Of a DNA stretch of 5,375 nt, positions 1-5,366 are shown in pieces (positions within the stretch are counted from its first letter, which is position 1; every line of letters starts with the position of its first letter). Origin of the DNA: Desulfobacteraceae bacterium (GTDB taxonomy: Bacteria; Desulfobacterota; DSM-4660; Desulfatiglandales; Desulfatiglandaceae). A program made the position numbers and the translations under genes. The notes under the pieces were generated by a model. It searched no databases. It worked only from the letters and a program-made list of their open reading frames with translations, and was not told the origin of the DNA. The stretch lies in the NCBI GenBank assembly GCA_030589225.1, contig JAUUWD010000144.1, positions 1 to 5,375 of the forward strand. The letters are read 5' to 3'.

Positions 1-1734
1 TCATTTTGGTTTAAGTTCGCAAAAAGACCAGAGATTTCCGATTCCTTCAAGCGTTTCCACCCACCCTGTGAATTTATCCTCTCGCACAGCCTCAATCAAA
101 TCCGGAGTGTAGAGAGGGATGTAGGGCACATCGCGTAAAATAATCCTTTGCATTTCCCGGATCAAGTTCCGCCGCTTCTCCTTATCCATGGCGGCAGCAG
201 ATTCATCAGCAATCCTGTCAAAATCAAGATTATGATACCCGGCTTTGTTGCCACCACGTTTTCTGTCCTGTCCTGAATGGAAAAACTTTCTCACCCAGTC
301 AGGATCAATATCCAGCCTTCCGTATGCCAGGATAAATGCATCAAAATCATGCTGGGACTTGACCTTCTGGATCAGAGATCCGAAGGCCATCGGCTTGGCA
401 GAGACAGGAATGCCTATCTCTTTGAGCCATTCCTGAATAATCATCCCGCTCATGGCCCGGAGGGGATCATAGTCAGCGGGCGGAGTTAAGATGGTGAATT
501 TTTTCATTGGTTCCCCGTTTGGGAGCCGGATTCCCTTGCCCTTGACCAACTTCCCTTCCTCATTAACTGGCGGCACTTTCCAGGTATACCCTGCCTTTTT
601 TAGAATCTCATAGGCCTTTTTGATTCGCTCCTCCCTGGTAAGCCCTTCACCGTACCGGGGCAAATCCGTACATAGCCAGAACTTGTTGCTGGGTGGTATG
701 ACAGAATCCATCCGGGTCGCGTGCCCTTGAACAATTCGAGTAATTATAAAGTCCTTGTCAATGAGTACAGCAATTGCCCATCTGAGGTTCACGTCGCTAA
801 AAGGCAGTTTTCTGAGATTGAAGCCCCAGTAGTAAAGGGCACTTCTTTCGTTAGAAAACAGCCTTATTCCAGGCTCCTTTTCAAGGTCTTCGAGATATCC
901 CGGCTGAATGCCACTCCAGAACAAGTCGATAGCCCCTTTTTTCAGGGCAAGGACGGCGGCATCGGATGTCCCGAAAAACTTGAAAATAATCCCATCAATG
1001 TTAGGGCCCAGCATCCGGCCGCATATCTTTTGACCGGTCCCGAAGAAGTGCTTGTTTTTCTGGACAAAAAGAAATGCCCCCTGACGCCATTCCTTCAAGA
1101 CAAAAGGGCCAGTTCCCACCGGCTTTTTTATCTTGTAATTTTGTAATGTGATGAGAGGTTTTTTGCTGTTCCTGGCCTTTTCAACAATCTGCGCCCACTC
1201 CTTCTTTTGCACGATAGGTGAAGTCAGCGTTCGTGTCGTAAAAACAGCCATCGGTTTCTCAAGATAGAATATAACCGTGCGTTTATCGGGAGTTTCGATC
1301 CTTTTTATGAATTTCCATCTGGCTCGATATCTGGGCACCTTGAATTCTTTTATGAGTCGTCCGGTAAACGCCACGTCCTCGGAGGTAAACTCGGAGCCGT
1401 CTGACCATTTGGCCTGTCTTAGTTTTACGGTATATGAAACAAGCGATTCATCATAGACAGGGTCTTTTTCAGCCAGCCACGGGATAAGCTCCAATGTGTC
1501 GGGATCCCGTATATAAAGGCGCTGATACATAAGTGAGAGGACCCTGCCGGACCATTTGTCGCTTGCCAGCCAGATATTGAGTGTCTTGGGTTCATCCATC
1601 AGGCCGATTTTGAGGATATGAGCGGCATTGGCTCTGGAGCCTGAAAACCCTGAACTGATAATACAAATCAGGGTAAACACAAAAAAACAGATCACTTTAA
1701 AAAAGGGTTTTTTCCCAAAACAGATCAGTCTCAT
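1..1734 (-). CDS. ABC transporter substrate-binding protein, family 5 (peptide/nickel/opine type), secreted
   Basis: Seen: 577 residues, complete, with the TGA stop on the first bases of the window. The N-terminus is a Sec signal peptide: basic KKPFFK (8-13), a hydrophobic core to about residue 30, and a likely signal peptidase I site at RANAA (34-38). Cys24 is not in a lipobox, so a soluble periplasmic protein is more likely than a lipoprotein. Family-5 marks follow in order: WSDGSEFTSEDVAF (110-123), GTGPF (207-211), FSDVNLRWAIAVLIDK (312-327), and a C-terminal region ending in DVPYIPL (535-541). Length is normal for the family. Known: such proteins bind oligopeptides, glutathione (GsiB), murein peptides, metal chelates or opines and pass them to a DppBC-like permease. 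Inferred: the ligand may be a peptide-like compound linked to the ligases encoded upstream. No permease or ATPase gene is in the window; these could lie past the left edge. The gene starts 5 nt after the GshB-like gene. Family assignment is secure, ligand unknown. Confidence 0.93.
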   Translation of the reverse strand: MRLICFGKKPFFKVICFFVFTLICIISSGFSGSRANAAHILKIGLMDEPKTLNIWLASDKWSGRVLSLMYQRLYIRDPDTLELIPWLAEKDPVYDESLVSYTVKLRQAKWSDGSEFTSEDVAFTGRLIKEFKVPRYRARWKFIKRIETPDKRTVIFYLEKPMAVFTTRTLTSPIVQKKEWAQIVEKARNSKKPLITLQNYKIKKPVGTGPFVLKEWRQGAFLFVQKNKHFFGTGQKICGRMLGPNIDGIIFKFFGTSDAAVLALKKGAIDLFWSGIQPGYLEDLEKEPGIRLFSNERSALYYWGFNLRKLPFSDVNLRWAIAVLIDKDFIITRIVQGHATRMDSVIPPSNKFWLCTDLPRYGEGLTREERIKKAYEILKKAGYTWKVPPVNEEGKLVKGKGIRLPNGEPMKKFTILTPPADYDPLRAMSGMIIQEWLKEIGIPVSAKPMAFGSLIQKVKSQHDFDAFILAYGRLDIDPDWVRKFFHSGQDRKRGGNKAGYHNLDFDRIADESAAAMDKEKRRNLIREMQRIILRDVPYIPLYTPDLIEAVREDKFTGWVETLEGIGNLWSFCELKPK

Positions 1735-1739
1735 AATTA

Positions 1740-2738
1740 TTACTCCTTTTTCCTTTGGCGTTCCTTTACCTTCTGTTCAATGAAATCAACTACGTTTGAT
1801 TCAAGTTTTACATTATTCAGCCGGTTTATGCGGGGAATACCCCCGGGGCTGACGCAATTGACCTCTACCAATTTGTCTCCCAATACATCGACACCGACAA
1901 AATAGAGTCCGTCTTCAACCAGCCTGTCTTTGATAGTGATACAAATTTCTCTCTCCTTTGCGGTTATATCATGTTTATATGCCCTGGCACCGGCGTGAAT
2001 GTTGGTTCTAAAGTCCCCTTCACGGGGTTTTCTTCTCATGGCCCCGAGGATCTCCCCGTTCAGAAGAAGGATTCTTACATCCCCCTCCTTCTGGACCACA
2101 TCTATGTATTCCTGAACCATTATCGGCTCTCTCTCCGGGTAGGATTGATATGCCCTTACATAATAATTAATCAGTGAATTCAGGTTATCACGATCTTGAA
2201 TGCTGACCTTAATTACCCCTTCACCGCCGTATCTCTGTAAAGGCTTCACCACCATAGCGCCTCCAAAATCATCAATAATCTTTCTGAGACGGGCCGGATC
2301 TCTGGAAACATGGGTCTCCGGTATGATTTGCGGGAAGTTGAGGGTGTAGAGCTTGCTGTTGCCGAGGACCTGCCCTGTGGTGCTGTTTATCATGAACACC
2401 TGATCGTTTACCGGCGCCAGGAATTCCATGGTCTGGTATATCAAAGGCGGGTCCTTCCTGAGAAATAGTGCGTCAAGATCGGTAACGCTTTCAAAAATAA
2501 GCTCCTCTTTTTTTGTGCAACTTATTAGAGCGCGCCAGTATTTTTTCATTGAAAGGTCGGGTGGCACCGTGATGTTGCGCATTCTTGCCACAACCTCATC
2601 CTTGCGGATGTAAACATCATGGGGTTCGAGAAAATAGACCGTATGCCCCCTCTGGTTGCACTCGTACATCAAATAACTGGTGGTTTCATTCACCGGGTTG
2701 ATTGACTCCAGGCTATCCATTAAGAAGGCTATTCTCAT
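1740..2738 (-). CDS. GshB-like ATP-grasp ligase (glutathione synthetase family, substrate uncertain)
   Basis: Seen: 332 residues. The N-terminal domain resembles GshB: MRIAFLMDSLESINPVNETT (1-20) and LFLRKDPP (91-98, compare LMRKDPP in E. coli GshB). The ATP-grasp follows: MVVKPL (162-167), glycine-rich loop RYGGEG (169-174), QEYI (209-212), D220/R222, and metal ligands D284, E292 and N294 in VGVDVLGDKLVEVN. VSPGGIPRINRL (297-308) sits where GshB has its short SPTCIREI segment. Odd: at 238-248 it reads PREGDFRTNIH, the RimK pattern, where E. coli GshB has a QGGETRGN sequence. Known: GshB joins gamma-Glu-Cys to glycine through an acyl phosphate. Inferred: it ligates an amino acid or amine to a small carboxylate, perhaps not glutathione, since no GshA is present and its neighbours are a RimK-like ligase and a PP-loop enzyme. 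The start is fixed by a strong AAGGAGG. It is a little longer than E. coli GshB (about 316 residues), with a charged tail. Cytoplasmic. Confidence 0.9.
   Translation of the reverse strand: MRIAFLMDSLESINPVNETTSYLMYECNQRGHTVYFLEPHDVYIRKDEVVARMRNITVPPDLSMKKYWRALISCTKKEELIFESVTDLDALFLRKDPPLIYQTMEFLAPVNDQVFMINSTTGQVLGNSKLYTLNFPQIIPETHVSRDPARLRKIIDDFGGAMVVKPLQRYGGEGVIKVSIQDRDNLNSLINYYVRAYQSYPEREPIMVQEYIDVVQKEGDVRILLLNGEILGAMRRKPREGDFRTNIHAGARAYKHDITAKEREICITIKDRLVEDGLYFVGVDVLGDKLVEVNCVSPGGIPRINRLNNVKLESNVVDFIEQKVKERQRKKE
1743..1748 (-). promoter_or_regulatory. Shine-Dalgarno of the binding-protein gene, inside the end of the upstream gene
   Basis: On the minus strand AAGGAG lies within the last codons (Lys-Lys-Glu) of the GshB-like gene, directly before its TAA stop and 8 nt before the ATG at 1734. 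The site fixes the start of the binding-protein gene and indicates translational coupling of the two genes. Confidence 0.8.
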
Positions 2739-2744
2739 AATGCC

Positions 2745-2751
2745 CCTCCTT
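2745..2751 (-). promoter_or_regulatory. Strong Shine-Dalgarno of the GshB-like gene
   Basis: AAGGAGG on the minus strand, 6 nt before the ATG at 2738. It is the best ribosome-binding site in the window and supports independent, efficient initiation after the 392-bp gap. Confidence 0.85.
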
Positions 2752-2765
2752 AAGGGCTTGCGTGT

Positions 2766-2783
2766 TTACGGCTGCAACCGTAA
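2766..2783. repeat. Small perfect hairpin in the 5' leader of the GshB-like gene
   Basis: TTACGG (2766-2771) and CCGTAA (2778-2783) form a perfect 6-bp stem with a 6-nt loop. In the minus-strand transcript it ends 14 nt before the Shine-Dalgarno. It could affect translation or mRNA stability, or be an operator half-site pair. Function is not shown. Confidence 0.5.
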
Positions 2784-2811
2784 GTTCACAATAGGTGCGT
2801 GCTATATTAGA

Positions 2812-2866
2812 AAAATCCCCCGTCCGCCTCGCTCCGCTTGGCTGGAGGGCGGGCCGTAAGGATTTT
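2812..2866. terminator. Compound stem, candidate bidirectional intrinsic terminator
   Basis: Outer arms AAAATCC (2812-2818) and GGATTTT (2860-2866) pair perfectly over 7 bp. Inside them, 2822-2828 pairs with 2848-2854 (7 bp, one G-U), followed by CTCC/GGAG (2832-2835 with 2844-2847) and an 8-nt loop. Each strand ends its stem in a run of T (five T in the minus-strand transcript), as expected for an intrinsic terminator that works in both directions. It lies after the PP-loop gene and would separate it from the GshB-like gene. It could equally be a dispersed repeat with no termination role. Confidence 0.45.
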
Positions 2867-2883
2867 ATAAAAGGCTCACGCCC

Positions 2884-2914
2884 GCCTGCCATCGCCTGGC
2901 ACTGGCGGGCAGGC
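2884..2914. repeat. GC-rich REP-like hairpin
   Basis: GCCTGCC (2884-2890) pairs with GGCAGGC (2908-2914). After a 2-nt bulge (AT), CGCC (2893-2896) pairs with GGCG (2904-2907) around a 7-nt loop. The 11-bp bulged GC stem is typical of small dispersed extragenic repeats; only one copy is in the window, so dispersal is inferred. No T-run follows on either strand, which argues against a terminator. Confidence 0.55.
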
Positions 2915-3077
2915 CTAAACTCCGAAAGGCTATACAGCTATTGTAATTCGATCAAGGCATTAATCCGGTTGTGAGCGCCCGAACTTATTGAGAAGCTACG
3001 TTCAAATTTCATAGCATAGCTGATCTGATAAGGCAATGAACATGTCTCAGACACACGAAAACGCCAAAAATCAGCGG

Positions 3078-3130
3078 TAACCGAACCTTAAACCTTTGAA
3101 CCCTTGAACCTCTGAACCTTTGAACGGTTA
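3078..3130. repeat. 8-bp AACCTTTG tandem array bounded by inverted repeats
   Basis: From 3084 to 3125 the plus strand repeats an AACCTTTG-type unit: an incomplete first unit (3084-3090), then units starting at 3091, 3099, 3107 and 3115, then a partial unit at 3123. The central bases vary (TTTG, CTTG, TCTG). TAACCG (3078-3083) and CGGTTA (3125-3130) are perfect inverted repeats at the two ends, and the right one abuts the stop codon of the PP-loop gene. There is no spacer/repeat alternation, so it is not a CRISPR array. Confidence 0.75.
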
Positions 3131-4255
3131 TCACTTTTCCAGCATGCCTTTAATCGTTTGCACCAGGTCATCTCGACCGCGTTCTTTTAACAGAGGTAGC
3201 ATTGCCTCGTAAAACGGCGCCCTATGTCTGATCGTTATGTCAAAACCTGAAAAAAGCTCAGGAGAGACATCATTCTCAACAAATGCGCTGGTTTTGTGGA
3301 GAGCCCCGATTGACACAAGTTCTGTCATGGTCCGTACACATTTCTCGCACTTTCCGCAGTTCAATCTATCTTTTACATTTGCCAGGCACACCCTGAAATT
3401 CTGAAAAGCCACATCCCAATTGGCTACTATATTCAATTTGTCCAGCCTGGATAATGCAAGGTCTGTGTGTTCGATTCTCAGATCAAAGCTGGAATACTCC
3501 GGGTCAAGGAGCGGGTGCGAGCCACACGGGCCCAGATTTGGTATATCATAGGATGAAGCAATATAAACTAAACTGAGTCTGGAATCAAAGGTGTGGGCCA
3601 CCGCTGCAAGAACGGCCCCGAAAAACTTATTCAGCCAGAGATCCCGCTCATCGCACAAGTGCCTGATATTTGTATAGACCGGAATGAGTGTCACATTGGC
3701 ATCTTCTGCCACAAGCGACATGGCCGCTTTGGCCCTTTCAAAAACATGGTATTTCATGCCTCTTTCAATGACTCCCCCTATATCAAAGCCATGGATAAGC
3801 AGGCAATCTTTTATGGACCCAGGATGTTGTTCGTGAAAATTCATTTTGTTGACCCGCAACGTAGCAAGGGAGTCTATTCCCCCGGACAAGAACATTCCTG
3901 CTCGCCTCTGCCCGTTTGAGCGGCGAACGGCAGAACTTATCCTGGTCTCTATGTTCAGAGGTCTGTATGTGCCAGCCGACCAATCCTTAATCAAAGCCAT
4001 CACCGTTTTCAGGCCTTCTCGTAAACCAGGACATATTTCAGCCTCCAATAGAATTCTTTTTTCGCCAAAATGCATGGCGGGTATGATACAACCTACCAGA
4101 AATGCATGCGGGTTGCAGAATATGTCCTCGGCAAATTTCTTGTCTGTTTCAATATAAATTTCCCGGACCGGCTGATCACAATCCTCCCAATTTACAGATG
4201 CACTCACGCGCATCAGCTTTTTCCCAATCTCTAATTTGAGATTTGTTATGCGCAT
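3131..4255 (-). CDS. PP-loop ATPase with QueC-like four-cysteine site, function unknown
   Basis: Seen: 374 residues. Residues 1 to about 115 form an N-terminal region I do not recognise. The PP-loop is MFLSGGIDSL (121-130) with the SGGxDS signature. A distinctive block, GPCGSHPLLDPEYSSFDLRI (242-261), follows. C290, C300, C303 and C306 (RVC...NCGKCEKCVRTM) match the spacing of the zinc-binding cysteines of QueC. Known: N-type PP-loop enzymes, such as QueC, asparagine synthetase and argininosuccinate synthetase, adenylate a carboxylate or similar oxygen and then add nitrogen. Odd: QueC has its PP-loop near the N-terminus and is only about 230 residues, so the 115-residue extension makes ordinary queuosine synthesis unlikely; no other que gene is present. 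Inferred: it forms an amide or a related bond on a substrate shared with the flanking ATP-grasp ligases. It follows the RimK-like gene by 9 nt, with the Shine-Dalgarno overlapping that gene's stop. It ends in tandem in-frame stops (TGA TAA). Fold certain; reaction unknown. Confidence 0.88.
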   Translation of the reverse strand: MRITNLKLEIGKKLMRVSASVNWEDCDQPVREIYIETDKKFAEDIFCNPHAFLVGCIIPAMHFGEKRILLEAEICPGLREGLKTVMALIKDWSAGTYRPLNIETRISSAVRRSNGQRRAGMFLSGGIDSLATLRVNKMNFHEQHPGSIKDCLLIHGFDIGGVIERGMKYHVFERAKAAMSLVAEDANVTLIPVYTNIRHLCDERDLWLNKFFGAVLAAVAHTFDSRLSLVYIASSYDIPNLGPCGSHPLLDPEYSSFDLRIEHTDLALSRLDKLNIVANWDVAFQNFRVCLANVKDRLNCGKCEKCVRTMTELVSIGALHKTSAFVENDVSPELFSGFDITIRHRAPFYEAMLPLLKERGRDDLVQTIKGMLEK

Positions 4256-4260
4256 GTATC

Positions 4261-4267
4261 GTTCCTA
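4261..4267 (-). promoter_or_regulatory. Shine-Dalgarno of the PP-loop gene, overlapping the upstream stop codon
   Basis: TAGGAAC on the minus strand contains both the TAG stop of the RimK-like gene (4265-4267) and an AGGA ribosome-binding core, about 7 nt before the ATG at 4255. It decides the start and implies that ribosomes finishing the first gene can re-initiate on the second. Confidence 0.75.
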
Positions 4268-5161
4268 TTTTTTTCCACTGCCGTAAGTACTCGCAACGTA
4301 TTCCACGATTCGGCCCGCGATGTCCAGGCCTGTGGCGGCCTCCAGTCCATTGAAGCCGGGGGAGTAGTTTACCTCTATAACACTTACCCTGTCTTTTTTA
4401 TCCACAATTAAATCCACTCCCGCAATTTCAAGACCAACCGCAGATGCCGCGTTCAGTGCAATCTTTTCCTGCTCAGGTGACAGGTCTTTGAACCGGCTCT
4501 CTTTGCTCAGGTGGAAGTTGGCCCTGAAGTCTCCCTCCTTAGGCCGCAGCTCCATGGCCCCTATGGCCTTCCCACCCACAACCAGAACACGTATGTCCTG
4601 ACGACCGGCAGGGGGGATAAAGCGCTGCACCAACAGGCCTTTTCGCCTGTCTAAGTGGTCGCGGGTAACCGATTCCGCGTCATCATTCGTCTCCACCAGG
4701 ACAATCCCTTCCCCCTGCCTGCCGCTGACCTGCTTGGCCACCACAGGATACCCCCCCAACCGGTCAATGGCCTCCTGGAAACCTTCGGGCGAGTTTACAA
4801 ACACCGTTTCAGGGACCTGAATCCGCGCCGCAGTCAGGGTCTGTAAGGTAAGAAACTTGTTTTTGGTCAGGCGAATGGAATCCAGGTCGTTTACCAAAGG
4901 GATCCCCATAAGGCTGAAATGTCGTATCAGGGCCAGGCAGGAGTCCCCTATGGTGGCGCCCTGGCGTGGTAATACTACGTCCAGAGGCTCCATACCCGGG
5001 TGGCCTACCAGAGTTGGTTTGCCGCCTTTAAGAACGGGCCACACCTTATAAGGGTGAACAAGGGTTATCCGGTGGCCTTGCTCAGAGGCCGCTTCTGCCA
5101 ACCGTCTGTTGGGATGATAATCACGATCCCTGACTGTGATGATTCCTATGTTCATACCCAT
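4265..5161 (-). CDS. RimK-family ATP-grasp ligase (glutamate ligase-like)
   Basis: Seen: 298 residues, nearly the length of E. coli RimK (300). The RimK order is complete: an N-terminal Rossmann-like part with DVVLPRQGATIG (61-72), KNKFLTLQTL (100-109), PVVAKQ (139-144), glycine-rich loop SGRQGEG (146-152), VQRFI (178-182), DIRVLVV (189-195), PKEGDFRANFH (207-217), and metal ligands D250, E263 and N265. The signature EVNYSPGFNGLEAATGLDIA (263-282) closely follows the RimK sequence. Known: RimK adds glutamates to the C-terminus of ribosomal protein S6; relatives join glutamate or other amino acids to small molecules or peptides through an acyl phosphate. Inferred: no S6 gene is nearby, and coupling to the PP-loop gene suggests a small-molecule or peptide role. 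Start: an in-frame TAG at 5180-5182 limits it to ATG 5161 or ATG 5155 (Met3). Met3 fits the usual RimK N-terminus better, and neither has a clear Shine-Dalgarno. Cytoplasmic. Confidence 0.92.
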   Translation of the reverse strand: MGMNIGIITVRDRDYHPNRRLAEAASEQGHRITLVHPYKVWPVLKGGKPTLVGHPGMEPLDVVLPRQGATIGDSCLALIRHFSLMGIPLVNDLDSIRLTKNKFLTLQTLTAARIQVPETVFVNSPEGFQEAIDRLGGYPVVAKQVSGRQGEGIVLVETNDDAESVTRDHLDRRKGLLVQRFIPPAGRQDIRVLVVGGKAIGAMELRPKEGDFRANFHLSKESRFKDLSPEQEKIALNAASAVGLEIAGVDLIVDKKDRVSVIEVNYSPGFNGLEAATGLDIAGRIVEYVASTYGSGKK

Positions 5162-5202
5162 AATTATTGGTTCAAATATCTAACCCGGACAAGCCGGAAA
5201 AG

Positions 5203-5238
5203 TGCCTAAAGTGAACTAAAGTTTGAAATGCCTAAAGT
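5203..5238. repeat. Short direct repeats CTAAAGT upstream of the first gene
   Basis: CTAAAGT occurs at 5206-5212, 5216-5222 and 5232-5238. The outer two copies extend to the 10-mer TGCCTAAAGT (5203-5212 and 5229-5238). They lie 40-80 bp upstream of the RimK-like start, so they could be regulator sites, but they look equally like degenerate low-complexity repeats. Confidence 0.5.
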
Positions 5239-5241
5239 TAA

Positions 5242-5278
5242 GGAGTCGCTTCGCTCCGTCTATTCACATAAAGTAGAC
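5242..5278. repeat. Two adjacent small hairpins in the upstream region
   Basis: GGAG (5242-5245) pairs with CTCC (5254-5257) around an 8-nt loop. Immediately beside it, GTCTATT (5258-5264) pairs with AAGTAGAC (5272-5278), a 7-bp stem with one G-U and a 7-nt loop. Neither is followed by a T-run. The octamer TCGCTCCG (5251-5258) also occurs at 2829-2836 inside the terminator-like stem of the central gap. Confidence 0.4.
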
Positions 5279-5336
5279 AGAATTTCACAGATAAGAAACT
5301 CAATCTCCAAATCCCTCAATCTTTTAATTCTTAAGC

Positions 5337-5366
5337 AGGATACGCCGGAACCAAACAGGTTGTAAA
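5337..5366 (-). promoter_or_regulatory. Weak sigma-70-type promoter candidate for the cluster
   Basis: On the minus strand TTTACA (5361-5366, 5 of 6 to consensus) and TATCCT (5337-5342, 4 of 6) are separated by 18 bp. It would give a leader of roughly 170 nt before the RimK-like gene, containing the hairpins and CTAAAGT repeats. The match could be chance. The direct repeat CTCAATCT (5299-5306 and 5315-5322) lies just downstream. Confidence 0.25.

Larger units (their letters stand above)
2739..3130. other. 392-bp non-coding gap between the PP-loop and GshB-like genes
   Basis: No convincing gene lies here. From the right (upstream) side it holds an 8-bp tandem array, about 145 bp without clear elements apart from a small TGTCT-C-AGACA palindrome (3043-3053), a GC-rich hairpin, a larger terminator-like stem, a small leader hairpin, and the Shine-Dalgarno of the next gene. 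The direct repeat AAAGGCT (2870-2876 and 2925-2931) flanks the GC-rich hairpin. A gap of this size in an otherwise tight cluster suggests that the GshB-like and binding-protein genes may have their own promoter, but I could not find convincing -35/-10 boxes. TAATAT at about 2804-2809 on the minus strand is a possible -10 without a partner box. Confidence 0.7.

Noticed and set aside
721..1146. 141-codon open frame on the plus strand
   Set aside because: It lies wholly inside the binding-protein gene on the other strand, shows no recognisable domain, and has no ribosome-binding site. It is a shadow of the real gene.
1740..2738. Ordinary glutathione biosynthesis locus
   Set aside because: No glutamate-cysteine ligase is present, and the EGDFR loop and neighbours point elsewhere. 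It is not excluded if GshA is encoded elsewhere in the genome.
2812..2866. Riboswitch upstream of the GshB-like gene
   Set aside because: The structure is a simple nested stem with no recognisable conserved aptamer core; a terminator or repeat explains it better.
2938..3012. 24-codon minus-strand ORF starting MKFERSF as a precursor peptide
   Set aside because: No ribosome-binding site and no recognisable core motif; kept only as part of the low-interest open-frame observation.
3002..3043. 13-codon minus-strand ORF (MFIALSDQLCYEI) as a possible precursor peptide for the ATP-grasp ligases
   Set aside because: No Shine-Dalgarno, no leader/core pattern known for ATP-grasp-modified peptides (no repeated acidic or Thr/Ser core), and such short frames are expected by chance.
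3084..3125. CRISPR array
   Set aside because: Units are 8 bp and contiguous with no unique spacers, and there are no cas genes.
3593..4157. Overlapping plus-strand and minus-strand frames of 66-108 codons
   Set aside because: All lie inside the PP-loop gene, whose motifs are intact; the alternative translations have no recognisable features.
3131..4255. True QueC (7-cyano-7-deazaguanine synthase)
   Set aside because: Too long, with the PP-loop starting near residue 121, and no queD, queE or queF neighbours; only the fold and cysteine site agree.
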